Source: an uncultured Collinsella sp.
GTDB lineage: Bacteria > Actinomycetota > Coriobacteriia > Coriobacteriales > Coriobacteriaceae
DNA: 64,000 nucleotides
Assembly: GCA_902496945.1 (NCBI GenBank)
Contig: CABVDE010000003.1
Coordinates: 1 to 64,000, forward strand
Direction: 5' to 3'
Shown here: positions 1 through 8,419 of the stretch, one piece after another
Numbering within the stretch: position 1 is the first letter of the stretch
How the letters are laid out: every line of letters begins with the position of its first letter
Notes under the pieces: generated by a model
Databases searched by the model: none
Told to the model about the DNA's origin: nothing
What the model saw: the letters and a program-made list of their open reading frames with translations, nothing else
Position numbers and translations under genes: made by a program

Positions 1-501
<501 letters not shown>

Positions 502-519
502 ACGTGCCCCCGTCTGCGA

Positions 520-1062
520 TTACTTGTCGTCGTTCAGATTTTGCTTGATGCCGTCCGCGGCGTCGGCGGCGTGGTCCATCAGGTTGTTGATGCTGCCGGG
601 CACGTCGCCGTCGCTATCGATGCGGTAGCGCATGCCAAAGAACAGGCCAATCAGCATCAGCCAGATCGTGGCGCCCCAGGCAAACAGGGCGACGATGGGG
701 ATCAGGATGGGGATGTTGAGGATGATGGCGTCGCGGCGCGTGGCGATAAACTTGGTGTCCAGGCTCAGGCGGAAGAGCTTTTTGAGGTACTCCCACACGC
801 TGTCCATCTTCTTGGAAAAGTCAGTCTTTTCGCTCGACTTCTCGTAGGCTGCCTGCGCGGCGACCATCTCGGCCGAGGGTTCATCGGCCGGCTCGGATTC
901 GGTGGCGGCGTGCGCCGATGTGGTCTGGGTCTTGCCTTGCGATTCGAGCCAAATGATGGCGTCCAAAACGTTGCCGTCGGCGGCGTCGAGCGCGGCCTTG
1001 GCATCGGTGTAGCTCACGTTGCACTTGGTGCGGATGGTTTCAACTTTTTCGAGGTCGTCCAT
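520..1062 (-). CDS. UBA-like plus DUF4342 membrane protein
   Basis: 180 residues. The N-terminal 45 residues (MDDLEKVETIRTKCNVSYTDA...) look like a UBA/TS-N-type three-helix domain as found at the start of DUF4342 proteins. An acidic linker follows, then a C-terminal region from about residue 85 with one or two hydrophobic segments (ILNIPILIPIVALFAWGATI and WLMLIGLFFGMRY). That order matches the DUF4342 family, whose function is unknown. Start is supported by a GAAAGGA ribosome-binding site just upstream. It precedes the response regulator by 18 bp, so the pair may sense or signal envelope state; this is inference from position only. Confidence 0.75.
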   Translation of the reverse strand: MDDLEKVETIRTKCNVSYTDAKAALDAADGNVLDAIIWLESQGKTQTTSAHAATESEPADEPSAEMVAAQAAYEKSSEKTDFSKKMDSVWEYLKKLFRLSLDTKFIATRRDAIILNIPILIPIVALFAWGATIWLMLIGLFFGMRYRIDSDGDVPGSINNLMDHAADAADGIKQNLNDDK

Positions 1063-1180
1063 GACCTGTCCTTTCGTTCGATGGGCGCGACGTCGGGCGA
1101 TCTGCCCGGGCGCGAGCGTTGCGTTCAGCGGTCTGCGTTGCGCGGCGCCGCCCCGCCCTTGGTCGAACTCTATAGTGCAG

Positions 1181-1208
1181 GTTATAGATTAAGCGATTCT
1201 TGAGCCAA
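1181..1208 (-). promoter_or_regulatory. Candidate sigma-A promoter for the DUF4342/response-regulator pair
   Basis: On the minus strand TTGGCT (-35), a 16-bp spacer and TATAAC (-10) lie about 120 bp upstream of the DUF4342 start. Found by eye only. Nothing else is recognisable in 1063-1355. Confidence 0.35.
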
Positions 1209-1355
1209 GATTAATGTTGGATGAGTTTTTGGGTGGTGGTGGGAAAAGTATTAGACCTCGATAGCGGGGGATGGTGCACCGGCGGCAAAGCGGCGGGAGG
1301 AGTGGGATAAGCAAAGTGCAATGATCACAGGAAATCGAAATTACGTTGCAAAAGT

Positions 1356-2006
1356 ATGAAAATATCCTACAACTGCGACATGAAGTACTTTAGCAACATG
1401 ACGGCGATAAGTGAGCTTTCCGAGAGCGAGGGCGTGTTTACCACAGCCCAGGTGGCTCGCATGGACATCTCTCGAGATGCGCCGGCACACTCATGCCGCG
1501 TGGGTCGTCTTGAACGGGTATGCAACGGCGCCTACCGGATGTCAGGCACGCAGCGCCGAGACACCGACGAGCCCAACGCCCTTTGGAAGCTCACCAATCC
1601 CTCCCTTTGCGCGTGGGAGAGAAAACTCCAGTGGGATGGTGTCGCTGTGAGCGGCACGACTGCAGCGAACCTGCGGCTGCAAATGGGCGATTTCTATCTG
1701 TCCCCCTACAGGATGACCGCGCCCGTGCGCATCAATACAAGAAACGAATCCCTTTCTTTTGCAAAGCGCGAGATTGCTGAGCAGGATATCGTTTGGCTCG
1801 ACGGTCTGCCGGTAACCAAACCCGAGCGCACGCTTGTCGATCTATGTCTCGATTGCGAGGACCCTTCATTAATTACCGATATCTATCACGATGCGCTTGG
1901 GCGTGGACTCAACACGCAGCGGCTGAAAGACCTTGTAGAAGAGAACTTTAAAACCGCCAAACGACGCGAGCTGATGATGCCTTTGCTGGTGGTGCTGAAC
2001 GGGTAA
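1356..2006 (+). CDS. AbiEi-type antitoxin/transcription factor, no toxin partner
   Basis: 216 residues from the first ATG; ATGs at 1380 and 1398 are possible too, and none has a convincing ribosome-binding site. Residues 25-65 (GVFTTAQVARM...RVGRLERVCNGAYRM) match the winged-helix AbiEi antitoxin domain. The middle section with VSGTTAANLRL and VTKPERTLVDLCLDC is the usual second half of such proteins. In type IV abortive-infection pairs this protein represses its own operon and counteracts AbiEii. No nucleotidyltransferase follows; the next gene is a NUDIX hydrolase. It may therefore be an orphan regulator. It is more AT-rich than the flanking genes, which suggests horizontal transfer. Confidence 0.7.
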   Translation: MKISYNCDMKYFSNMTAISELSESEGVFTTAQVARMDISRDAPAHSCRVGRLERVCNGAYRMSGTQRRDTDEPNALWKLTNPSLCAWERKLQWDGVAVSGTTAANLRLQMGDFYLSPYRMTAPVRINTRNESLSFAKREIAEQDIVWLDGLPVTKPERTLVDLCLDCEDPSLITDIYHDALGRGLNTQRLKDLVEENFKTAKRRELMMPLLVVLNG

Positions 2007-2103
2007 TACGAATATGTATACCGCTTCTAACAGCGTTTTGCCGCGCAGGGCTTTGTCGATCACCTATACTGGTTGGGCTCAACTGGAGAGGTGATAACTA
2101 GTT

Positions 2104-2499
2104 ATGAAATCAATCAATGTTGCAGCGGCGATTATTCAGAAGGACGGGAAGATCCTAAGCTGTCAGCGCGGCTATGGCGAATTTAAAGACGGCTGGGAGT
2201 TTCCGGGCGGCAAGCTCGAGCCGGGCGAGACCGGCGAGCAGGCAATCGTGCGCGAGATTCAGGAAGAGCTCGAGGTCACGATCGGTAATCTCGACTATCT
2301 GTGCACGGTTGAACATAATTACGAGACGTTCCACCTGTCGATGCAGTGCTACCTGGCTAATATCCTTTCTGGGGAGTTCAAAGAGCATGCCCACGAGGAC
2401 ATGAAATGGCTCGATGCCAATGACCTGTGGGACGTCGATTGGCTTCCGGCGGACGTTAAGGTCGTCGAGGAACTCGAAAAGAAGCTCAGACTTAAGTAA
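2104..2499 (+). CDS. NUDIX hydrolase, MutT/CTP-pyrophosphohydrolase type
   Basis: 131 residues, the normal length for a single-domain MutT. The complete Nudix box is at residues 36-58: GGKLEPGETGEQ followed by REIQEELEV, with the metal-binding glutamates of REXXEE. Such enzymes split nucleoside di- or triphosphates linked to another group, commonly oxidised or non-canonical NTPs. An AGAGGTG sequence about 12 bases ahead of the ATG serves as a rather distant ribosome-binding site. It converges on the PLD-helicase gene, with only a shared hairpin between them. I would not fix the substrate from sequence. Confidence 0.88.
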   Translation: MKSINVAAAIIQKDGKILSCQRGYGEFKDGWEFPGGKLEPGETGEQAIVREIQEELEVTIGNLDYLCTVEHNYETFHLSMQCYLANILSGEFKEHAHEDMKWLDANDLWDVDWLPADVKVVEELEKKLRLK

Positions 2500-2501
2500 A
2501 C

Positions 2502-2538
2502 AAAAGGAGGGGTGCCACATGGCGACTCGCTCCTTTTT
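2502..2538. terminator. Bidirectional terminator between NUDIX and helicase genes
   Basis: AAAAGGAG at 2502-2509 pairs with CTCCTTTT at 2530-2537, giving T-runs on both strands. A smaller GCCA/TGGC stem lies in the loop. Confidence 0.6.
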
Positions 2539-2539
2539 G

Positions 2540-5413
2540 CTATTCGGCTTCGCTCAAATCACTGAGCATAAACTCGTAAATGTCCTGTCTCACGGGTGCG
2601 TTGAGCTCATATTCGATTTCGACGGCGTTATCACCGCTCTTGATTTTGATGGCCTCGAACTTGCCGGTCGGGTGCATCTCACCCAGGAAGTAAAACTCCT
2701 TGCCGCCCCTATCGTCCTTGTTCTTGCGCATAAACAAATACGTCTTTAGCCCGTTGCCCGGCCATGCCTGCAGGCGCTGAATCTCGGGAGAGTTGAGCGT
2801 GCGGTTGACTTTGGAGATTGCGATCAGCCTACTCGGCGAAACAAAACGGTCTTCATACTGAATGGACTCGCTAATGTCGGGCGCCTTGTCGTAGTTAATA
2901 AACACGGGGAATGTATTGGTCTTCTCGTCATAGAAGTAGCCGCCGAGATTCTGACCGTTGATGTTCTTCTCCCAGTTCATCAAGCGGCAAACCTCCTCGT
3001 ACGTGTACTTGGCGTTGAGGACGAAGTTCGTGTTATCGTATGTCTCGGCATAGTCGAGTCGGTTGCGCGCGATGCCAAAATCCAGCACTTCGAGAACCTG
3101 GCGTTTGAACTCGGCATTGCGCAGAGCGGTCGCAAAGGCTTCAGTCAGACGAGGTCCGGTTCCGTCGTCGATAAGCAGGGACACGAAATCCTTGGGAGTT
3201 GCGAAGTCGCCCTTGAGAACTGCGATTGCCGATGTAACGGCGCTGTCCTTAAGCTGCGCGCGGTAGTTTCTAAGGGCAGCTTCGCGCATTTGCTGATAGC
3301 CCTCATGCCCGGATTCGACGAGCGTTTGAAGCAAGTAGAGGTCTTCGAAACGCTTGCCCGCAGAGAGTTTTTGAGAAATAAATTTGAGAATCTTGGTTTG
3401 ATCCGAAGAAAACTGAACTGTGTAGTCTGGCTCGTATTTGGAAAGAAATGCATGGTAGGACCCCAAGCCACTGTTCTTGAAGATGAGCAGCGGATCAATG
3501 GAACCGTTGCGATCAAATTCGAGTAGCGAGGGGATCTTGCCGAGCTTCTGACGCAGATCGAGATACTCATTTCTCAAAAACCTGACAGAAGTAAAGTCGC
3601 CGCCGTCGATGGCTTTGTAAATGCGCGCCTCGGAAATGCGGTCGAAGCTCACGGTCGAGCATCCGGGAATTGTGGAATCGCCTTCTTGGACGAGGCGACG
3701 CAGGCGGTCTTTGTTATACGTCTTGTCACCCGAAAGTGCGATGGGCACCAGGAAGTTGCTCTGGTAGTTGCCAATAAAGTCGAGTACCAGTGCGTATTCC
3801 TTGCCATCATTCAGGCGCAAGCCACGGCCGAGCTGCTGAATGAAGACGATTGCCGAATCGGTGCGGCGAAGCATGATGATCTGATTGAGCGAAGGGATGT
3901 CGACGCCTTCGTTCATGATGTCGACCGAGAAGATGTACTCGAGCTCACCAGTCTCAAGACGGCTAATTGCGGCGTCGCGGGTCTCGTCGGAATCTTGGCC
4001 GCTGATTGCAGTTGTACGATATCCAAGAGCGTTGAATTTTCGCGACAGTTCTCTGGCCTCGGCGTTTCGATTGCAGAAGATTAAGCCCCTGCGGTTGCTT
4101 TTGGTGACGCTGTATTCCTCGATCTTCTCAGTAATGTGACGCACGCGTTCGTCGGACGTCAGGCGTCCGAACAAGGCGGTGTCATCAACGGTCTCGTCGT
4201 CAATCTCCAGATCGTGAATGCCAAAATAATGGAAGGGGGCTAGCATCTCCTCAGCCAGGGCGTCCTGCAGCGTGATCTGGAACGCGATGACGTGATTGAA
4301 GAGAGCGAAGACGTCGTAGCCGTCGGTGCGGTTGGGTGTGGCGGTCATACCCAGATAAAAGCGCGGCGTAAAGTACGACATGATGGACTGATAGCCCTGG
4401 GAACCCGTGCGGTGTGCCTCGTCGATGACGATATAGTCGAACTCGTCGGGATGGAAATCGCTCAGATGCTTGACGATCGAAGAACACATGGCAAACACGC
4501 AGGTAGCGCTGCTTGTATTCTTGCCTGTTTGATAGGTATCAAATGAATAAGTGTTGCCCAAGAGTCGCTCATAGCTCGCGCGGGAAGCATCGATAATGCG
4601 GCGGCGGTGCGCAAGGAAGAGGACACGTTGAGGTTTAGTTGCGAGTATGTCGAACGCCGACAGGAAAGTCTTGCCGGTGCCGGTTGCCGAGACCAGCAAA
4701 GCGCGGATCTCGCCCTTGCGGTGAATTACTCCGAGCGCTTCGAGAGCGCGCTGCTGCATTTTATTGGGCTTGATTTCTTCGAGGTCGTTCGTGGCTGGGC
4801 TAACGGCTGTCTGGAACGTCGGCTTTGATTTTGGCTTTGGCGGACACGCCGATCGGTACGCGGCATAGCTCTCAATCCACTCCTGCGAAAGTGCGACGGT
4901 GGAAGTGTCGTTCCATAGTGAATTGAACTCACCCCTGAGCTCGCCGAGCAGTCGGCTGTTCTCGACGGTCTGGTACAGGACGTTCCACTCTTTATTGCAG
5001 GTGAGGGCGGTCTGCGTCATGTTGGAGCTGCCAACGATAACCGTGCTGGTTACGCCCTTATCGAAAATGTATCCCTTGGCGTGCAGGTTGCCCTGGAATA
5101 CACGCACCTCAATGTTGTTGTATTCCAGAAGCTTGCGAAACGCATCGGGTGAGTTGAAGTTGAGGTAGGTAGATGTGAGCAGCCTACCCGTAATGCCGCG
5201 CTGCTTGAGCTCTTGAAACGCCTCGACCAGGATTTGAAGGCCGCCATCCGCGACAAACGCTACACAAAAGTCGAACGAGCTGCAGGTAGAGAGGTGCTCT
5301 TTAATAACGGACAACAGCGTTCCGCCGGTCGCCTTCGAGTTGGCGATGAGTTTGGGCGAATCGTCCCCATGTGCGAGTGAGTCGAACTCGATATCAACCT
5401 GCTGAGTAGCCAT
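2540..5413 (-). CDS. PLD-nuclease / SF2 helicase / DUF3427 fusion protein
   Basis: 957 residues in three parts. Residues about 30-180 are a phospholipase-D-like nuclease domain with a single HxK motif (LHAKGYIF, H111, K113) and VIVGSSNMT; PLD nucleases with one motif normally act as dimers. Residues about 215-560 are a superfamily II helicase: Walker A ATGTGKT (243-249), DEAH box (331-334) and motif VI QQLGRGLRL. The remainder matches DUF3427, including LQAWPGNG and the closing FYFLGEMHPTGKFE segment. This architecture is known from many bacterial genomes and has been linked to DNA repair or defence, but its activity is not established. Codon use is more AT-rich than the neighbours. The convergent NUDIX gene may belong to the same module. 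Confidence 0.9.
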   Translation of the reverse strand: MATQQVDIEFDSLAHGDDSPKLIANSKATGGTLLSVIKEHLSTCSSFDFCVAFVADGGLQILVEAFQELKQRGITGRLLTSTYLNFNSPDAFRKLLEYNNIEVRVFQGNLHAKGYIFDKGVTSTVIVGSSNMTQTALTCNKEWNVLYQTVENSRLLGELRGEFNSLWNDTSTVALSQEWIESYAAYRSACPPKPKSKPTFQTAVSPATNDLEEIKPNKMQQRALEALGVIHRKGEIRALLVSATGTGKTFLSAFDILATKPQRVLFLAHRRRIIDASRASYERLLGNTYSFDTYQTGKNTSSATCVFAMCSSIVKHLSDFHPDEFDYIVIDEAHRTGSQGYQSIMSYFTPRFYLGMTATPNRTDGYDVFALFNHVIAFQITLQDALAEEMLAPFHYFGIHDLEIDDETVDDTALFGRLTSDERVRHITEKIEEYSVTKSNRRGLIFCNRNAEARELSRKFNALGYRTTAISGQDSDETRDAAISRLETGELEYIFSVDIMNEGVDIPSLNQIIMLRRTDSAIVFIQQLGRGLRLNDGKEYALVLDFIGNYQSNFLVPIALSGDKTYNKDRLRRLVQEGDSTIPGCSTVSFDRISEARIYKAIDGGDFTSVRFLRNEYLDLRQKLGKIPSLLEFDRNGSIDPLLIFKNSGLGSYHAFLSKYEPDYTVQFSSDQTKILKFISQKLSAGKRFEDLYLLQTLVESGHEGYQQMREAALRNYRAQLKDSAVTSAIAVLKGDFATPKDFVSLLIDDGTGPRLTEAFATALRNAEFKRQVLEVLDFGIARNRLDYAETYDNTNFVLNAKYTYEEVCRLMNWEKNINGQNLGGYFYDEKTNTFPVFINYDKAPDISESIQYEDRFVSPSRLIAISKVNRTLNSPEIQRLQAWPGNGLKTYLFMRKNKDDRGGKEFYFLGEMHPTGKFEAIKIKSGDNAVEIEYELNAPVRQDIYEFMLSDLSEAE

Positions 5414-5613
5414 TTCGTCATGCCTTTCGTCAGACCATGCTGGCGCCAGGATAACAGATCGATCGTTCGTGTTTTGGACGTATGACGATTAAGATTGGCG
5501 GTTTGGAGCGAGCTTTCAGATATGTCCGCACGACATGTGACACTTAACCAGCCGCCCTGCTCTGTCGCGGAAGCATGAATCAAAGCAACGGCCCTCTAAG
5601 GAGTTCGATGCCA

Positions 5614-5826
5614 ATGAGTGACAACGCAAAGCATCTCGCTAGGAAATGCGCTAAGGACGCGGGGCCGTGTCTCGCGCTGTGCCTTGCCGGCGCGGCGGTC
5701 GCGCTGCTGGCCGTTCTGGGGCCGTTCGACATGCTTCGAAGCACGAGCTTTCTGCATGTTTGCATTGCCCTCGCTGGCGCTATGGAGACCGGCGGCGTGC
5801 TCGATCTGATTTTTTTGGGTGTTTGA
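5614..5826 (+). CDS. Small membrane protein of unknown function
   Basis: 70 residues from ATG 5614 (MSDNAKHLARKC), chosen because TAAGGAG at 5597-5603 stands 10 bases upstream; ATG 5608 is also in frame but too close. A hydrophobic stretch (CLALCLAGAAVALLAVLG) and a second one near LHVCIALAGAM suggest two membrane passes. It ends abruptly at GVLDLIFLGV, so it could be the stump of a longer protein. I recognise no family. Confidence 0.45.
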   Translation: MSDNAKHLARKCAKDAGPCLALCLAGAAVALLAVLGPFDMLRSTSFLHVCIALAGAMETGGVLDLIFLGV

Positions 5827-5939
5827 TCCGTTTGGATGGAAGGAGGAGGAATAAGCCCTAAAGGGTGGAAGGATTGGAGAGGTTGGTTTAGCGATCGTGC
5901 AGAATGTGGGCTAGCGACTTACAGGGAAGTGGTAATCCG

Positions 5940-6665
5940 ATGACGGTCTATGTGACGGGCGACGTCCATGGTGGGCTCGACATGCAAAAGCTCCGCGACT
6001 GGGAACTTGGGGACAGTCTGACGAGCGACGACTATCTCATTGTTGCTGGCGACTTTGGCTTTCCGTGGGATTTCTCTGCCGAGGAATGTGCCGATATTGC
6101 TTGGCTGGAGTCGCGCCCCTACACCGTGCTCTTTGTCGACGGCAACCACGAGCGCTTCGACCACTGGGCGGAGCGCCCCATGGAGCTTTGGCATGGCGGG
6201 CTGACGCAGCGCTTGTCGGATACCTCGCCCATCCGGCGTCTGACGCGCGGTGAGGTCTTTGAGCTCGATGGCTCAACGGTCTTTACCATGGGCGGTGCCA
6301 CGAGCGTGGACAAGGAGTATCGCATTCCGTATTCCAGCTGGTGGCCGCAGGAGCTGCCGGACGAGCGCAACTTTGAGGAAGCGCGGGCAAAGCTCGATAG
6401 CGTGGGCTGGAAGGTCGACTACGTGATCAGCCACACCTGCTCCACGCGCATGCTCTCGCCCACGCTTTATCCGGCGCCCGGGTGGAACCGTCCCGATGTT
6501 GATCGGCTCACGGCGTTTTTCGACGAGCTAGAGGATCGCTTGGACTACAAGCGCTGGTACTACGGCCATTTCCATCGCGATGCCAACCCGGCCGAGCGCC
6601 ACACCGTGCTCTACGACTGCATCGTTCGCTTGGGTGACGGCCTCCAACCCTGGGACATTGCGTAG
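5940..6665 (+). CDS. Calcineurin-like metallophosphoesterase
   Basis: 241 residues from ATG 5940; an in-frame ATG at 5904 would add 12 residues without a better ribosome-binding site. The metal-binding motifs of the superfamily are all present in order: GDVHG near the N-terminus, GDFGFPW, GNHE (residues about 65-68), and a later H-containing YGHFHRDA that supplies the last ligands. Such enzymes hydrolyse phosphoester bonds with two metal ions; the substrate cannot be read from sequence. It stands alone, followed by the convergent glutamyl-Q synthetase. Confidence 0.85.
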   Translation: MTVYVTGDVHGGLDMQKLRDWELGDSLTSDDYLIVAGDFGFPWDFSAEECADIAWLESRPYTVLFVDGNHERFDHWAERPMELWHGGLTQRLSDTSPIRRLTRGEVFELDGSTVFTMGGATSVDKEYRIPYSSWWPQELPDERNFEEARAKLDSVGWKVDYVISHTCSTRMLSPTLYPAPGWNRPDVDRLTAFFDELEDRLDYKRWYYGHFHRDANPAERHTVLYDCIVRLGDGLQPWDIA

Positions 6666-6695
6666 AGGCGAAGCGGAATCCGCTTGGCAGGGGGC

Positions 6696-7859
6696 TTACT
6701 CCCAGGCCGCCTTGCGCTCGAGCAGCGCTTTCGTGGCTTGGGACACAGGGGAGTCGAGTATTTCGCAAAACGTATCGAAACCCTCTGGCGAAAGGTGGGT
6801 TTCAGCTGCGTCGCTATCGAAGCGTTCGTTGGGATGGGCTGCTGTCTGTTCCACGAATGTCCTTTCGCTCATAACGATGTTCTCCCTGTGCGCGCGGATG
6901 ACGTCCCAGCTAAAGTGCTCGACCAGTTGCTCGGCAGAGCGCAGCGTGGTGTCCGGTGCGATGCCTGTTTGCCCGGCGAGCCAGCCCAGCAGCGCCTCGG
7001 GCGTGCCAAAGCGGGCGCGGAGTTCGCCCAGATCCAGATCGCGGTCGCGCTTGGATAGACGGCGCCCGTTCGGTGCCATGAGCAGCGGAATGTGCGCGTA
7101 GTGCGGAGTGGGCAGTCCCAGCAGATGCTGCAGATAGATCTGGCGCGGCGTGGAGCCCAGCAGATCGCATCCGCGTACGACCTCGGTGACGCCCATGGCG
7201 GCGTCGTCGACCACCACGGCAAGCTGGTAGGCAAACACGCCGTCGCTGCGGCGCACCAAAAAGTCGCCGCACTCGGTGGCGAGCGCCTCGCATTGGGCTC
7301 CGTACGTGCGGTCTACAAACTCGATTACGTCGTCCGCGAGGTCGTCGACGGTTGGTACGCACAGGCGCGTTGCCGGGGCGCGCAGGGCGCTACGGCGGGC
7401 AACCTCTTCGGCCGAAAGGCCTCGACAGGCGCCACGGTAGATGGGCGTGCCATCGCTGGCGTGCGGCGCGCTCGCGGCATGGAGCTCAGCGCGCGTGCAA
7501 AAGCAGGGATAGGTGAGGCCGGCGTCTTGCAGCTTGTGCAGGGCGTCCTCGTACAGGTCTAGGCGATCGTGCTGGTAGTAGGGACCTTCGTCCCACTCCA
7601 GGCCCAGCCAAGCCAGGTCGTCAATCAGTTGAGCTGCAAGCTCCGGCCGCTTGCAGCGATCGTCCAGGTCCTCGATGCGCAACACAATGCGACCGCCTTG
7701 GCTGTGGGCCGAAAGCCATGCGCACAGGCAGCTGAACACGTTGCCCAGGTGCATGCGGCCCGAGGGCGACGGGGCAAAGCGGCCCACGACGGGTGCGGGC
7801 GCCGCCGTTGCCGGTGCGTCCGCGGCGTGTGTTGCTATGTTGCGTGCGTTGATATCCAT
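6696..7859 (-). CDS. gluQ: Glutamyl-Q tRNA(Asp) synthetase
   Basis: 387 residues starting at ATG 7859 (MDINARNIATH), the last start before the catalytic domain. GRFAPSPSGRMHLGNV is the HIGH region, RRLSKRDRD the KMSKS equivalent, and CFC with a downstream YRGAC gives the zinc-binding Cys/Tyr/Cys set typical of GluQ-RS rather than full GltX. The enzyme charges glutamate onto queuosine at the wobble base of tRNA-Asp. There is no anticodon-binding domain, as expected. The protein is about 70 residues longer than E. coli YadB; the extra part is C-terminal and has no recognisable motif. Confidence 0.88.
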   Translation of the reverse strand: MDINARNIATHAADAPATAAPAPVVGRFAPSPSGRMHLGNVFSCLCAWLSAHSQGGRIVLRIEDLDDRCKRPELAAQLIDDLAWLGLEWDEGPYYQHDRLDLYEDALHKLQDAGLTYPCFCTRAELHAASAPHASDGTPIYRGACRGLSAEEVARRSALRAPATRLCVPTVDDLADDVIEFVDRTYGAQCEALATECGDFLVRRSDGVFAYQLAVVVDDAAMGVTEVVRGCDLLGSTPRQIYLQHLLGLPTPHYAHIPLLMAPNGRRLSKRDRDLDLGELRARFGTPEALLGWLAGQTGIAPDTTLRSAEQLVEHFSWDVIRAHRENIVMSERTFVEQTAAHPNERFDSDAAETHLSPEGFDTFCEILDSPVSQATKALLERKAAWE

Positions 7860-7994
7860 GCGGATGAGTATAGCGCGGGGCGGTGGGGGAGACGCTGCCG
7901 TGGCCTGCAAGTTGCCGAGGTCGCGCGTTGCGCGTGCCGGACCGCCGGCTCGACAGATCGATCGCCGCCCGCCGGCCCAATCCCTCAAACGACA

Positions 7995-8030
7995 GAAACC
8001 CCGGCAGCTCTTCGCAACTGCCGGGGTTTC
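7995..8030. terminator. Orphan strong hairpin between divergent genes
   Basis: GAAACCCCGGCAG (7995-8007) and CTGCCGGGGTTTC (8018-8030) form a perfect 13-bp stem with a 10-base loop. It lies in the divergent gap between gluQ and the DUF2207 gene, so it ends neither gene. Confidence 0.5.
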
Positions 8031-8192
8031 CGCGGAAAAGGGGGACATGATCCTCGAGCGAACGGGAAAGGGGCAAACCGTTTTCGCTCAACTTCTTTAT
8101 GCCCTCCGACCGCAGGCTCAATCAGCGCGCGCCGCGCCCACACAAAGCCGCTACACCTGTGTCGGAGCTGTGAAGTGGTATCTATTGCCGGG

Positions 8193-8330
8193 GCGGTGTC
8201 CGGACAAAGAGTGTCCCCAGCGCCTAGTCGTTTAAGAACGTCCCCAATGACTAGTTGCAATGATCCGTTTTCCTCCGTCCCCAATGGATCAATTCTCAGG
8301 TGCCGGGCTTGGGTGGGACTTTTGTCCCAA
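8193..8330. repeat. Cluster of small hairpins with a GTCCCCAA core
   Basis: Two adjacent hairpins share one design: 9-bp stem, 13-base loop ending in GTCCCC. The first has stem CTAGTCGTT/AATGACTAG (8224-8254), the second TGATCCGTT/AATGGATCA (8261-8291). A related CGGACAAAGAGTGTCCCC lies before them and TGGGAC-TTTT-GTCCCA (8314-8329) after them. The rest of 7860-8419 holds no gene that I can support. Confidence 0.6.
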
Positions 8331-8419
8331 ATGACGCGCCTCTTGCCTAGATGGTCACGCCGCAGGCTCGCAAACGTGGGACAATAACGCTGTTGGTACC
8401 ACAGACAAAGGATGTGCTT

